NCBI RefSeq assembly: GCF_002095435.2
Contig: NZ_MJEJ02000047.1
Location: 124,001-188,000 of the forward strand
From: Williamsia sp. 1138
GTDB taxonomy: Bacteria > Actinomycetota > Actinomycetes > Mycobacteriales > Mycobacteriaceae
Direction: 5' to 3'
Length of the DNA stretch: 64,000 nt
Part shown: positions 63,173 to 64,000 of the stretch, one piece after another
Numbering within the stretch: the first letter of the stretch is position 1
Layout: the number at the start of each line of letters is the position of its first letter
The notes under the pieces: model-generated
Database searches by the model: none
Told to the model about the DNA's origin: nothing
Seen by the model: the letters and a program-made list of their open reading frames with translations, nothing else
Translations under genes and position numbers: made by a program

Positions 63173-64000
63173 GGACGGGTCCTTTCGGTGGGTGCGCCCC
63201 AGGTCAGGGGCGCTTCGGTCAGGTCGAGGTAGATGCTCTTCTGGTCGGAGTACTGGCGGACTGCATCGCGACCCTTTTCGGTGCCGAGCCCGCTGTCCCG
63301 CAGACCGGTGAACGGGGTCGAGATCGAGAACTGCTTGTAGGTGTTGACCCAGACCGTGCCCGCGTCGATCGCGTCGCCGACGCGGAGTGCGCGCCGGTAG
63401 TCCTCGGTCCAGATCCCGCAGGCGAGGCCGAAATCGTTGTCGTTGGACTGGTCGATGACGTCTGCCTCGTCGTCGAACGGGAGCACGACGGCGACCGGGC
63501 CGAAAATCTCCCGCCGGCAGATCTCGTCGGTGTTGGTGACGCCGGTGAGGATGGTGGGCGGGTAGTAACTGCCGTCCGCGAGCCGTGGATCGTCGGGAAT
63601 GGCGCCTCCGAGCCGCACCCGCGCACCGGCAGCCACTGCTGCCTCGACCATCGCTGCGACCGAGTCACGCTGCTGCAGTGAGATCATCGGTGCGACCGCG
63701 GTCTGCGGATCGGTACCAGGGCCCAGGCGTAGCCGACCGGCCCGCCTGATCAGCTCATCGGTGAAGGATTCGAAGATGCTGCGATGGACGAATACTCGTG
63801 ATCCGGCGATGCAGCTCTGGCCGCTCGAGGAAAAGATGCCGAACAGGACGCCCTGCAGGGCCCGCTCGACGTCGGCGTCCTCGAAGACGATGGTCGGCGA
63901 CTTGCCGCCGAGTTCCAGGGTGATCGGCATGAGTTTGTCCGCGGCCACGTGCGCCAGGTGTCTGCCGGTGGAGGTGCCTCCGGTGAAGCTCACCTTGGCC
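63169..64000 (-). CDS. Aldehyde dehydrogenase (partial, N-terminus off window)
   Basis: About 277 C-terminal residues, open to the window edge. KVSFTGGTSTGRHL (NAD-binding), catalytic Glu in LELGGKSPTIV, catalytic Cys in FSSSGQSCIAGSRVFVH and EIFGPVAVVLPF. Betaine/semialdehyde dehydrogenase type. Probably oxidises the semialdehyde released by ring cleavage. Confidence 0.92.
   Translation of the reverse strand, partial: AKVSFTGGTSTGRHLAHVAADKLMPITLELGGKSPTIVFEDADVERALQGVLFGIFSSSGQSCIAGSRVFVHRSIFESFTDELIRRAGRLRLGPGTDPQTAVAPMISLQQRDSVAAMVEAAVAAGARVRLGGAIPDDPRLADGSYYPPTILTGVTNTDEICRREIFGPVAVVLPFDDEADVIDQSNDNDFGLACGIWTEDYRRALRVGDAIDAGTVWVNTYKQFSISTPFTGLRDSGLGTEKGRDAVRQYSDQKSIYLDLTEAPLTWGAPTERTRP

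Noticed and set aside
1-64000. CRISPR array, prophage, integrase or insertion sequence
   Set aside because: No regularly spaced repeats, transposase, integrase or phage structural genes are seen; only the DUF222/HNH remnant hints at mobility.

Overview
This is chromosomal DNA from a high-GC, mycolic-acid-bearing actinobacterium, most likely a Gordonia, Williamsia or Rhodococcus relative. Evidence: a secreted mycolyltransferase of the antigen 85 type (23323-24756), a mycothiol-dependent isomerase-fold enzyme (43993-44631), an F420/PPOX-fold enzyme (9763-10212), several GAF-ANTAR regulators, a DUF222/HNH relic, and a block whose gene content resembles M. tuberculosis Rv0535-Rv0541c. I found no rRNA, tRNA, CRISPR array, intact insertion sequence or phage gene.

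Layout. 1-11.7 kb: small regulators and enzymes: a Clp-N/HTH protein with tandem operator palindromes, RidA/MarR, MerR/SDR, a GH13 protein, adenine deaminase, a DCC protein, a DUF2975-XRE pair, a PPOX protein, an SDR and a VOC protein. 11.7-16.0 kb: signalling genes, with four ANTAR proteins (one frameshifted), a small ORF split by a TGA and a STAS operon. 16.1-24.8 kb: alkylsulfatase, MarR/azoreductase pair, SelO, lipase and mycolyltransferase. 24.9-34.2 kb: membrane and envelope genes, including a Mo-cofactor oxidoreductase fused to a b-type cytochrome, glycosyltransferases, a two-component system, an epimerase and MTA phosphorylase. 35.1-40.2 kb: a siderophore ABC importer with an IdeR-like box and an AraC regulator. 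40.3-43.8 kb: thiolase plus two-subunit CoA-transferase opposite an IclR regulator.

45.4-51.3 kb: a compact cluster with the complete set for mycosporine-like amino acids (sunscreens): a mysA-type sedoheptulose-7-phosphate cyclase, an O-methyltransferase, a MysC ATP-grasp ligase, a MysD D-Ala-D-Ala-ligase homologue and a MysH-type Fe(II)/2-oxoglutarate oxygenase. A HAD-fold protein that has lost both motif I aspartates precedes them. Three helically phased direct repeats lie upstream. The predicted end product is a palythine-type compound.

51.5-52.3 kb holds gene relics. From the right edge back to 52.3 kb, 15 genes on the minus strand with mostly overlapping ends form one catabolic operon: aldehyde dehydrogenase, RidA, cupin, ferredoxin-type reductase, two-domain extradiol dioxygenase, hydrolase, two SDRs, a ThDP enzyme, a second hydrolase, a small helical protein, a Rieske oxygenase, a conserved 111-residue protein, a second RidA and an aromatic-acid MFS transporter. 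This reads as uptake, ring hydroxylation, meta-cleavage and processing of an aromatic, probably nitrogen-containing, compound. I cannot match the gene set to a named pathway. The mys cluster and this operon are the two systems most worth follow-up.
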